From positions 1 through 6,082 of the forward strand of contig JAITXK010000148.1 in NCBI GenBank assembly GCA_031284765.1: DNA of 6,082 nt, given 5' to 3'. Of this stretch, positions 1 through 6,082 are shown in pieces. This DNA comes from Candidatus Symbiothrix sp. Lineage in GTDB: Bacteria; Bacteroidota; Bacteroidia; Bacteroidales; Azobacteroidaceae. Under the pieces are notes generated by a model. It was not told the DNA's origin. It ran no database searches and saw nothing but the letters and a program-made list of their open reading frames with translations. A program made the position numbers and the translations under genes. Each line of letters begins with the position of its first letter. The first letter of the stretch is position 1.

Positions 1-150
1 GACGAGTTGAAAAAAATAGCACTGCGTATCCGTACCATGTTCCCAAAGTCACTTTCGTTTATTGCTACAATGACCAATACACCTGAGGAGCAGTTTAGTT
101 GCTACAAGCAGATAAAGAATAAGAAAAATGCAAATTATTTTATATCATGA
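1..150 (+). CDS. 3' end of an unidentified protein (partial, runs off left edge)
   Basis: Frame 1 is open from the first base to a TGA at 148-150, giving 49 visible C-terminal residues (starting DELKKIALRIRTMFPKSL, ending NANYFIS). The stretch is basic and lysine-rich near its end and shows no membrane segment or motif that I recognise, so no function is proposed. The other two plus-strand frames are closed by stops (TGA at 8-10 in frame 2; TGA at 84-86 in frame 3), and the minus strand has no comparable frame. An open frame of about 50 codons is only modest evidence for coding. The small overlapping frame that starts on its stop codon (ATGA at 147-150) is the arrangement expected of coupled genes in an operon, but it could be chance. 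If real, the gene converges on clpC. Confidence 0.4.
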   Translation, partial: DELKKIALRIRTMFPKSLSFIATMTNTPEEQFSCYKQIKNKKNANYFIS

Positions 151-266
151 GCATTTTGCACACTTTTACCGTTGAAGACCCGCTACCAAAAATGTACCTC
201 CCCTTTGAATGGAATCAGGCCAAACAAGCGATAAAACAAGCAGTTGCTGTATGTTCCCTTGTTTAA
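147..266 (+). CDS. Small hypothetical ORF (39 aa), overlaps the preceding stop
   Basis: The ATG at 147-149 overlaps the TGA of the preceding frame by four bases (ATGA), and the frame runs 39 codons to TAA at 264-266. The product begins MSILHTFTVEDPLPKMYL and ends AIKQAVAVCSLV. It has no signal peptide or clear membrane segment and I do not recognise a family. It could be a coupled small protein, the front end of a larger gene truncated by a frameshift or early stop, or a chance frame. No purine-rich ribosome site stands out beyond the A-rich stretch at 119-128, so translation would probably depend on coupling. It ends 19 bases before the stop of convergent clpC, and its last codons overlap a possible clpC terminator hairpin. 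Confidence 0.25.
   Translation: MSILHTFTVEDPLPKMYLPFEWNQAKQAIKQAVAVCSLV
234..264 (-). terminator. Weak candidate terminator downstream of clpC
   Basis: Read on the minus strand, AAACAAG (258-264) can pair with CTTGTTT (234-240) across a 17-base loop, followed by TTTTAT that partly overlaps the stem. It begins 21 bases past the clpC stop. The stem is short, A/T-rich and the loop is long, so this is a weak match to an intrinsic terminator. No better hairpin was seen between clpC and the left edge. Confidence 0.2.
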
Positions 267-285
267 TGCTTTCCGATTCGGCTAA

Positions 286-2829
286 TTATTCTACCTCCTG
301 AAGAACAGCCACCTTTTTTTCCACTGCAGTAACAATTTTCGTGTTTTCCGCATCCAAATCCACCGTAATTGCATCGCCTTCCTTTACATTCTCCTTGATA
401 ATCATTTCAGCCAATTCATCTTCCAGATATTTTTGGATGGCTCGTCTCAGCGGACGAGCGCCGAATTGCACATCGTAGCCTTTGGAGGCGATAAATTCTT
501 TGGCTTTTTCGGTCATAGTCAGTTGATAGCCCAGCGTTTCGATGCGTTTATAGAAATCGCGCAATTCGATGTCAATAATTTTATGAATGGCCTCTTTGTC
601 TAATTGGTCGAACATCACAATGTCATCCACCCGATTCAGAAATTCGGGGGCAAAAGCGCGGTTCAAGGCTTTCTGGATTACTCCACGCGAAAATTCCTTG
701 TCGTTGGCCGAAGTAGCGGCGGTAAACCCGATGCCGTGGCCGAAATCTTTCAACTGGCGCGTTCCAATGTTGGAAGTCATGATTAAAATCGTGTTTTTGA
801 AATCAATACGGCGGCCCAAACTGTCCGTCAAACGGCCTTCGTCCAACACCTGCAACAAGAGGTTGAAGACATCGGGATGCGCTTTTTCTATCTCGTCCAA
901 CAAGACGATAGAATACGGTTTGCGACGTACTTTTTCCGTCAACTGACCGCCTTCTTCATAGCCCACGTATCCCGGAGGCGCTCCGACCAATCGCGAAACC
1001 GTGAATTTTTCCATGTATTCCGACATGTCGATGCGGATCAAGGTATCGGCCGAATCGAATAAATATTCCGCTAATTTCTTTGCCAAGTGCGTTTTACCAA
1101 CACCGGTAGGGCCTAAAAACATAAACGTGCCGATGGGTTTGTTCGGGTCTTTCAAGCCGATGCGGTTGCGCTGAATGGCTTTCACTATTTTTTGCACAGC
1201 CTCGTCTTGTCCAATCACATTGGATTTTAAGACTGATTCCATTTCCATTAACTTTTGGTTTTCGGCTTTCGCAATCCGTTGCACGGGAACGCCGGAAATC
1301 ATGGCAACGACTTCTGCCACTTTGTCACCATCAACAATCTCGCGATTTTCCTGCAATTCTTTTTCCCATTGGGATTGCGACGCTTCCAGTTTCAGTTCCA
1401 GTTGCCGTTGTTGGTCGCGATAACCGCCGGCCGATTCAAAATCTTGCACCTTTACAGCCTTGCTTTTCTCGCGTTTAACGGCTTCAATTTGCGCTTCGAG
1501 TTCTTCGATGACTTTGGGTACGACAATATTCGATATATGCGTCCGGGAACCGGATTCGTCCAAAGCATCAATGGCTTTATCGGGGAAATTGCGGTCACTA
1601 ATGTAACGGTCAGTCAATTTCACACACATTTCCAACGCCTCATCGGTATAGACAACGTTGTGATGGTCTTCGTATTTCGGTTTGATATTTTTCAATATCT
1701 CCATGGTTTCTTCAGCAGTGGTTGGGTCCACAATGATTTTTTGGAAACGGCGTTCCAAGGCGCCGTCTTTTTCAATACTTTTGCGGTATTCATCTAAAGT
1801 GGTAGCACCAATACATTGAATTTCGCCGCGGGACAAAGCGGGTTTCAGCATGTTGGCCGCATCCATCGAACCGCTGGCGCCTCCTGCACCGACAATGGTA
1901 TGGATTTCGTCCATAAACAAAATGATATTTGGATTTTTCGATAACTCGTTCAAAATTCCTTTGATGCGTTCTTCAAATTGTCCACGGTATTTTGTCCCGG
2001 CCACGACCGAGGCCATATCCAGGTTGATGATTCTTTTTCCGAACAGTACGCGCGACACTTTCCGCTGCACGATACGCATAGCTAAACCTTCGACAATAGC
2101 CGACTTTCCAACGCCCGGCTCGCCGATTAATACCGGATTATTTTTTTTCCTGCGGCTCAGGATTTGCGCCAAACGTTCGATTTCAGTTTCGCGACCGACA
2201 ATCGGGTCTAAATGGCCTTCTTCGGCAGCTTTCGTCACATCGGTGCCAAAACTATTGATGACTGGCGTATCGCTATTTTTGGCATTCGCATTGTTGCGGA
2301 CAAATTCTTTTTTTCGCGAGTGGGAAAATTGGTCTTCTTCCTCGTCTTCTTCATCCTCATCAAACGCTGCGCCCATTTGAGGTATCGGTTTTTCGATGCC
2401 TTTGCTGTCCAAAACTGCACGATAAACCGTTTGATAATCCAAATTGTATTCGTTTAATATGCGGGAAACAGCCCACTCTGTATTTTTCAGCATGGCTAAA
2501 AGCAAATGTTCAGTATCCGTTTCGGGACTATCCATGCTCAATGATTCCAACAAACTCAAGCGCAAGAGATTTTCCACCGTTCTATCTATGGTTAATTGAT
2601 TTTCAGAAACATAGCTTCCTTCCTGATACATTTCGTTATCCAAGGCAGATTTCAAAGCCTGTGAATCTACACCCAATTGCCGAATGATGTCCGAAGCGGT
2701 ATTTTGTTTATTTCTCAGGATTCCCAGCAGGATATGTTCCACTCCCACTTGGGAATTATGTAATCGTCCGGCCTCTTCACGACTGAACATCATAATTTCC
2801 TTTACCGTATTTGAAAAGTTTTTATTCAT
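286..2829 (-). CDS. clpC: ClpC-type AAA+ ATPase, unfoldase subunit of the Clp protease
   Basis: This cytoplasmic hexameric unfoldase uses ATP to thread damaged or tagged proteins into the ClpP peptidase. The 847-residue product is full length for ClpC. In order: a double Clp N domain (about 3-142); an acidic linker (157-166); AAA domain D1 with Walker A GEPGVGKS (236-243), Walker B with D307/E308 and arginine pair R360-R361; a middle region with a UVR-like stretch (about 464-478), typical of ClpC rather than ClpA or ClpB; AAA domain D2 with Walker A GPTGVGKT (573-580), Walker B D645/E646, arginine finger R733 and sensor-2 GARPLRR (790-796); then a Clp C-terminal domain. The IGF tripeptide at 700-702 sits where ClpA and ClpC carry the ClpP-docking loop, so it should be a protease partner and not a ClpB-type disaggregase. 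The ATG start has an AAAAAG stretch just upstream. The gene appears monocistronic; no CtsR/McsAB-type neighbours are present. Confidence 0.97.
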   Translation of the reverse strand: MNKNFSNTVKEIMMFSREEAGRLHNSQVGVEHILLGILRNKQNTASDIIRQLGVDSQALKSALDNEMYQEGSYVSENQLTIDRTVENLLRLSLLESLSMDSPETDTEHLLLAMLKNTEWAVSRILNEYNLDYQTVYRAVLDSKGIEKPIPQMGAAFDEDEEDEEEDQFSHSRKKEFVRNNANAKNSDTPVINSFGTDVTKAAEEGHLDPIVGRETEIERLAQILSRRKKNNPVLIGEPGVGKSAIVEGLAMRIVQRKVSRVLFGKRIINLDMASVVAGTKYRGQFEERIKGILNELSKNPNIILFMDEIHTIVGAGGASGSMDAANMLKPALSRGEIQCIGATTLDEYRKSIEKDGALERRFQKIIVDPTTAEETMEILKNIKPKYEDHHNVVYTDEALEMCVKLTDRYISDRNFPDKAIDALDESGSRTHISNIVVPKVIEELEAQIEAVKREKSKAVKVQDFESAGGYRDQQRQLELKLEASQSQWEKELQENREIVDGDKVAEVVAMISGVPVQRIAKAENQKLMEMESVLKSNVIGQDEAVQKIVKAIQRNRIGLKDPNKPIGTFMFLGPTGVGKTHLAKKLAEYLFDSADTLIRIDMSEYMEKFTVSRLVGAPPGYVGYEEGGQLTEKVRRKPYSIVLLDEIEKAHPDVFNLLLQVLDEGRLTDSLGRRIDFKNTILIMTSNIGTRQLKDFGHGIGFTAATSANDKEFSRGVIQKALNRAFAPEFLNRVDDIVMFDQLDKEAIHKIIDIELRDFYKRIETLGYQLTMTEKAKEFIASKGYDVQFGARPLRRAIQKYLEDELAEMIIKENVKEGDAITVDLDAENTKIVTAVEKKVAVLQEVE

Positions 2830-2864
2830 CTTTTTCCATTTAATTTTCGCTGTTCCATAATTGT

Positions 2865-2897
2865 CAAATTATATGCCAATTAAAAATATAGTCCAAA
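2865..2897 (-). promoter_or_regulatory. Bacteroides-type promoter for clpC
   Basis: On the minus strand a -33 box TTTG (2894-2897) is followed, after 20 bases, by TATAATTTG (2865-2873), close to the Bacteroidota -7 consensus TAnnTTTG with one extra base. The same site also reads as TTGGAC, 17 bases, TATAAT in sigma-70 terms. Transcription would start near 2858, giving a leader of about 30 bases before the clpC ATG. This is inferred from motif and position only. Confidence 0.55.
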
Positions 2898-2911
2898 ATG
2901 TCAGTGTTTTC

Positions 2912-2943
2912 TTTGGGTAGTTCAAAATAAACATCTAAATTTG
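2912..2943 (+). promoter_or_regulatory. Bacteroides-type promoter for the amidase-mce unit
   Basis: TTTG (2912-2915), then exactly 20 bases, then TAAATTTG (2936-2943) matches the Bacteroidota consensus of a -33 TTTG and a -7 TAnnTTTG at the usual spacing. Transcription would begin near 2950, about 20 bases before the TTG start of the amidase. The -33 box lies 14 bases from that of the divergent clpC promoter. Confidence 0.55.
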
Positions 2944-2969
2944 TTCCCGATATTGCAAAAGTAGTACAT

Positions 2970-4085
2970 TTGAATAAATTATTTTCTATATTATTCTTTT
3001 TTCTTGCATTATCGGTTGCATTTCCCTTGACCGGTAATACACATAAACCATTTGTAGTGGTGTTGGATGCAGGACATGGTGGATACGACCCCGGTACATT
3101 GGGGAAAAGAGGCAAAGAAAAAAATGTAAATCTGGCAGTTACACGGCTTCTGGGACAATACATTGCCGAACAACATCCGGACGTAAAAGTGATTTACACA
3201 CGAAAAGACGATAAATTTATCGGATTAAACGAACGCGCAAACATTGCCAATAAATCCAAAGCCGATTTGTTTATTTCCATTCATGTCAATTCTTGCAATT
3301 CTCCCACCGTTCGAGGTCCGGAAGTATATGCTTTCGGTCTTTCCCGTACAAAAGATAATCTGAAAGTCGCTCAAAGGGAAAATTCCGTAATCAAACTGGA
3401 AGCTAACTACGAAGAAAAATACGAGGGTTTTGACCCTAATTCGACCGAATCGTATATCATTTTTGAATTTATTCAAAACAAGTTTCTCGAACAAAGTCTG
3501 GATTTTGCAGGCCTTGTTTTAGACGAACTGAAATCTTGCGTGCAATGGAGGGGACGGGGCGTAAAACAAGATGTTTTTGCCGTTTTGCGCAATTCCAGCA
3601 TGCCGCGCATACTAATCGAATTGGATTTTATGTCCAATCCGGAGGCAGAAACGTTCCTGTTAAGTAAAGAAGGGCAACAAAAGCATGCAAAAGCTATTTG
3701 CAGAGCATTTACCAAGTATAAAAATGACTATGACCGGAAAAATCATGATGAAAAAAAAGCTTTTTCAACCATAGAAAATCGTCCCGAAGAAATTCCGGCG
3801 CAACAACCGAAAGAAATAGCCTCCCCTCCCCAAGAACCCACTAAACCGGCATCCATTTATAAAGTACAAATTTTGGCGGGAAACAGTAAATTACCGGCTA
3901 AATCGCCTGAATTCAAAGGATATAAAGTAGATTATTATGTTGAAAATCACCTATATAAATATACTTATGGAGAATCCATTCATTTGAACGAAATATCCCA
4001 AATCCGCAAATCGATCTTAAAAGATTTTAAAGATGCCTTTATCGTCCGTTTTGAAAATGGAGTAAAAGTGCAAACCATATATTAA
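2970..4085 (+). CDS. Exported N-acetylmuramoyl-L-alanine amidase (Amidase_3) with C-terminal SPOR-like domain
   Basis: This zinc amidase cleaves the bond between N-acetylmuramic acid and L-alanine in peptidoglycan, as the AmiA/B/C enzymes do when daughter cells separate. The 371-residue product opens with a signal peptide (K3, hydrophobic 4-18). The Amidase_3 domain (about 28-250) shows zinc ligands H36 (DAGHGG), E50 and H105 (SIHVNS), and catalytic E217 (LIELDFMSN). The segment at about 137-176, between H105 and E217, lies where the autoinhibitory helix of AmiB/AmiC relatives is found, so activation by a LytM/EnvC-like partner is plausible (inference). A proline- and glutamate-rich linker (about 260-295) leads to a SPOR-like domain (296-371), which would direct the enzyme to septal, denuded glycan. 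The start is TTG: no in-frame ATG or GTG exists between the upstream stop at 2928-2930 and the catalytic domain, and TTG places the signal peptide correctly. AAAAG at 2957-2961 may serve as ribosome site. Confidence 0.93.
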   Translation: MNKLFSILFFFLALSVAFPLTGNTHKPFVVVLDAGHGGYDPGTLGKRGKEKNVNLAVTRLLGQYIAEQHPDVKVIYTRKDDKFIGLNERANIANKSKADLFISIHVNSCNSPTVRGPEVYAFGLSRTKDNLKVAQRENSVIKLEANYEEKYEGFDPNSTESYIIFEFIQNKFLEQSLDFAGLVLDELKSCVQWRGRGVKQDVFAVLRNSSMPRILIELDFMSNPEAETFLLSKEGQQKHAKAICRAFTKYKNDYDRKNHDEKKAFSTIENRPEEIPAQQPKEIASPPQEPTKPASIYKVQILAGNSKLPAKSPEFKGYKVDYYVENHLYKYTYGESIHLNEISQIRKSILKDFKDAFIVRFENGVKVQTIY

Positions 4086-4090
4086 ATAGA

Positions 4091-4975
4091 ATGAAAAAAG
4101 TATTTACCAAAGAAGTTACTATTGCCGTTATTACCATTATAAGTTTAGTGATTTTGTTTCTCGGATTGAATTACATGAAAGGGATTAATTTGTTTCAACC
4201 GGCAAATTATTATTATATTTCCCTGTCGAATGTGTCCGAATTGCAAAATTCCAGTCCGGTGCTGGTCGATGGATTTAAAGTCGGCATCGTGAATGACATT
4301 CAATACGACTACAATCATCCGGGCCATATTGTGGTACAAATCGGTTTAGATAAGGATTTGAAAGTACAAACCGGCAGTTATGCCGAATTAAAATCCAATT
4401 TAACGGCCGGTGCGTATTTGGATTTGAAACTAAATACCTATGTCGGTTCGTATTGTGCAATAGGTGATACGATTCAGGGTGTGGCCGCCATCGGGATGAT
4501 GGACAAACTTTCGACCGACATTCTTCCGCAAATCGAACAGATTTTGCCCCGTTTGGATTCTATCTTATTGGGAATTCAGGTATTGGTAAATCATCCGGCT
4601 TTGAACCAATCGTTGAATCATATTGAAGCAACCACAGCCGATCTTCAAAAATCATCGGCGCAACTCAGCGGATTGTTAGCAAACGATATTCCAGCCATTG
4701 CCAGCCATTTGAATACCGTTTCGTCCGATTTTTCGGTAGTCAGCGGAAATTTGAAAGCGGTGGATTTTCAACGCACGTTTTCATCCGTGGATACGCTATT
4801 GAACAATATGAATCAAATTTCACAGCAACTAAACAACCCAACCAACTCGCTCGGATTGCTATTAAACGACCGCACATTGTATGACCATTTAGATTCGACC
4901 GCCTACAATGCTTCCAAGTTGTTTTTGGATTTGAAAGAACGCCCGAAGCGTTATGTTCATTTCTCGTTGTTTTAA
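4091..4975 (+). CDS. MlaD/Mce family lipid-transport protein, inner-membrane anchored
   Basis: Mce proteins bind and pass phospholipids between inner and outer membrane, usually as the periplasmic hexameric ring of an ABC transporter (MlaD in MlaFEDB). The 294-residue product has a short basic N-terminus (KKVFTK), one membrane helix at about 9-27, an Mce domain at about 39-116 (including SPVLVDGFKVGIV, 55-67, and LKSNLTAGAYLDLKL, 100-114), then a long helical tail (about 138-245) that may form a tunnel or needle in the hexamer. It ends in a conserved-looking basic-aromatic segment (ERPKRYVHFSLF). Its ATG lies 5 bases after the amidase stop with no strong ribosome site, so co-transcription and perhaps translational coupling are likely. 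The permease and ATPase partners (MlaE, MlaF) are not in this window. The family is clear; which Mce paralogue it is cannot be settled here, so no gene symbol is given. Confidence 0.92.
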   Translation: MKKVFTKEVTIAVITIISLVILFLGLNYMKGINLFQPANYYYISLSNVSELQNSSPVLVDGFKVGIVNDIQYDYNHPGHIVVQIGLDKDLKVQTGSYAELKSNLTAGAYLDLKLNTYVGSYCAIGDTIQGVAAIGMMDKLSTDILPQIEQILPRLDSILLGIQVLVNHPALNQSLNHIEATTADLQKSSAQLSGLLANDIPAIASHLNTVSSDFSVVSGNLKAVDFQRTFSSVDTLLNNMNQISQQLNNPTNSLGLLLNDRTLYDHLDSTAYNASKLFLDLKERPKRYVHFSLF

Positions 4976-5002
4976 GCTATTTACGGGCAAACACATCTTA
5001 AT

Positions 5003-6082
5003 TTATCTGATAACCATTATTTTGGTTACTGCGCCTTGACTACCATCAGGAAGGGTGCCAAATACCAAATAAACACCGGCTTTCACGATTTCTCCGCTTG
5101 GACCTGTACAATTCCATGTATATAGTCCGCCATTGGAAACGGCTTCTTTCATTAAATTGCCGGCTAAATCGGTAATTTTTACGGTTGAATTTTGCATCAA
5201 ACCGGTAATCGCTACCCTACTCTGCCGTGCAGGATGTACCGGATTGGGATAAGCATATACATTGGAATAATCCGGTTTCCCGTCTATTGCATCACTCATA
5301 TAGGAGCAGATGCCCATGTCGGTGGCAAAGAAGACTTCGCCGGTTGCTCCGTTGATAGCAATGGAATTGATGTTGTTGGAAATGAGGGGGCTATTGTTCT
5401 TATTCAGATTATCTATTTTTAGCTCGCCTGACTGATCTACGATATGGACGCCGTTGCCAGCCGTGCCAATCCATTTTCGGTTAGCGCCGTCCACCGCGAT
5501 AGCGGTTACTTTGTCACCTTCCATGGGATAATAGCCTTCACCGCGTTCGTCCATGCTTACCAACCGGGTGCATCGTCCCTGTTGCACTTGTTCGGCAGAA
5601 GAGAAAGTGATCGGCCCATTATCGGTTCCCACCCAGATGACGCCGTTTTGGTCTTCAGCAATGCTTGAATAAGTTGTTTCATCCACTTTCCGGTCTTGCT
5701 GGTCTGTAAAGTGACTGCCAAAATACAATTTATCATCGTTTTTGTTTTCAATCGTCCCATTATCATCGAAAACAGCTATTCCTATGTTGAGTCCACTAAA
5801 TAGATTAATCCATTTTTTATTGTCTTTTGTAATTACCAATCGATTCACTTGAACTTTATCAATTAAAGGGAATGAATACCATTCTCCTTTATTTGTCAAA
5901 ACCGATAATCCTTCGGCAACTCCCGCATTGGCTATAAAAAGATTATGGTTTCGATCGAAAGCTATGCCGTCTGTCCGCACAAATTCTGCCGGCTTATAGG
6001 TAGGATTAGTCGATTGCAACGAACTGTTCGTGTAGGTATGCAATTTGATGAACGATGTATCTTGCAATTCATATACCCCCTC
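5003..6082 (-). CDS. porZ: Beta-propeller protein with type IX secretion C-terminal domain, PorZ-like (5' end missing)
   Basis: The frame is open to the right edge (visible residues start EGVYELQDTS), so the N-terminus is missing and the TTG at 6065-6067 is internal. Of 359 visible residues, the first 270 or so carry five degenerate propeller-blade motifs of the two-component-regulator type, for example GVIWVGTDNG (about 5615-5647) and RKWIGTAGNG (about 5450-5482). The last 85 (5006-5260) form a beta-sandwich C-terminal domain: YAYPNPV, VKITDLAG, GVYLVFGT and the final AVTKIMVIR. This domain after propellers resembles PorZ, the surface protein of Porphyromonas gingivalis that works with PorU, PorV and PorQ to deliver anionic LPS to type IX cargo. 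Alternatives are a secreted propeller protein carrying the same sorting signal, or a hybrid two-component-like relative. The type IX C-terminal domain is firmer than the PorZ name. It converges on the mce gene with 27 bases between stops. Confidence 0.65.
   Translation of the reverse strand, partial: EGVYELQDTSFIKLHTYTNSSLQSTNPTYKPAEFVRTDGIAFDRNHNLFIANAGVAEGLSVLTNKGEWYSFPLIDKVQVNRLVITKDNKKWINLFSGLNIGIAVFDDNGTIENKNDDKLYFGSHFTDQQDRKVDETTYSSIAEDQNGVIWVGTDNGPITFSSAEQVQQGRCTRLVSMDERGEGYYPMEGDKVTAIAVDGANRKWIGTAGNGVHIVDQSGELKIDNLNKNNSPLISNNINSIAINGATGEVFFATDMGICSYMSDAIDGKPDYSNVYAYPNPVHPARQSRVAITGLMQNSTVKITDLAGNLMKEAVSNGGLYTWNCTGPSGEIVKAGVYLVFGTLPDGSQGAVTKIMVIR

Noticed and set aside
273..281. Palindrome CCGATTCGG just past the clpC stop
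   Set aside because: The central loop is a single base, so it cannot form a stable hairpin, and the motif does not recur in the window as an operator might.
1255..1797. 180-codon plus-strand open frame inside clpC, and similar antisense frames at 1850-2380 and 587-946
   Set aside because: They are antisense shadows of clpC, are rich in phenylalanine and serine as expected from reversed codons, and show no domain or start signal.
2235..2420. Lysine-rich minus-strand frame opposite the acidic linker of clpC
   Set aside because: It is an alternative-frame reading of the GAA/GAT-rich codons for the acidic linker, with no independent evidence.
2822..2839. Five-codon minus-strand micro-ORF (ATGGAAAAAGATGAATAA) overlapping the clpC start out of frame
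   Set aside because: It is very short, has no ribosome site of its own, and its A-rich sequence is more simply the ribosome-binding stretch of clpC.
2955..2963. Minus-strand TACTTTTGC, a perfect Bacteroidota -7 box, as a second upstream clpC promoter
   Set aside because: No TTTG or TTG element lies at the right distance upstream on that strand, and a better-placed promoter exists closer to clpC.
5011..5028. Inverted repeat TAACCA / TGGTTA with a 6-base loop near the convergent gene ends
   Set aside because: The stem is only 6 bp and A/T-rich, lies inside the last codons of the PorZ-like gene and has no T-tract on either side, so it is not convincing as a bidirectional terminator.

Overview
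The window looks like ordinary chromosome from a member of the Bacteroidota, most likely a Bacteroidales relative of Porphyromonas, Paludibacter or Dysgonomonas. Three things point there: promoter-like boxes of the Bacteroides type (TTTG about 20 bases upstream of TAnnTTTG), a surface beta-propeller protein ending in a type IX secretion C-terminal domain, and an amidase with a C-terminal SPOR-like segment followed directly by a single Mce/MlaD gene. I see no mobile element, CRISPR array, tRNA or rRNA.

Layout: positions 1-266 hold the end of an unrecognised plus-strand reading frame and a 39-codon frame overlapping its stop, neither assignable. A complete clpC (AAA+ unfoldase of the ClpCP protease) lies on the minus strand at 286-2829. 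A 140-base divergent intergenic region (2830-2969) carries two back-to-back Bacteroides-type promoters, one for clpC and one for the rightward unit. That unit (2970-4975) is a likely operon of an exported peptidoglycan amidase and an inner-membrane-anchored Mce/MlaD lipid-transport protein, only 5 bases apart. It converges with the 3' part of a minus-strand beta-propeller gene (5003-6082) that runs off the right edge and resembles porZ.

Functionally the window is a protein quality-control gene next to cell-envelope genes: cell-wall splitting at division, phospholipid movement across the envelope, and a surface component of type IX secretion. They are not obviously one pathway; only the amidase and Mce genes look co-transcribed. 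Nothing here requires a new biological system. The points most worth a second look are the TTG start of the amidase with an overlapping second promoter match, the shared divergent promoter region, the PorZ-like gene at the edge, and the unidentified short frames at the left.
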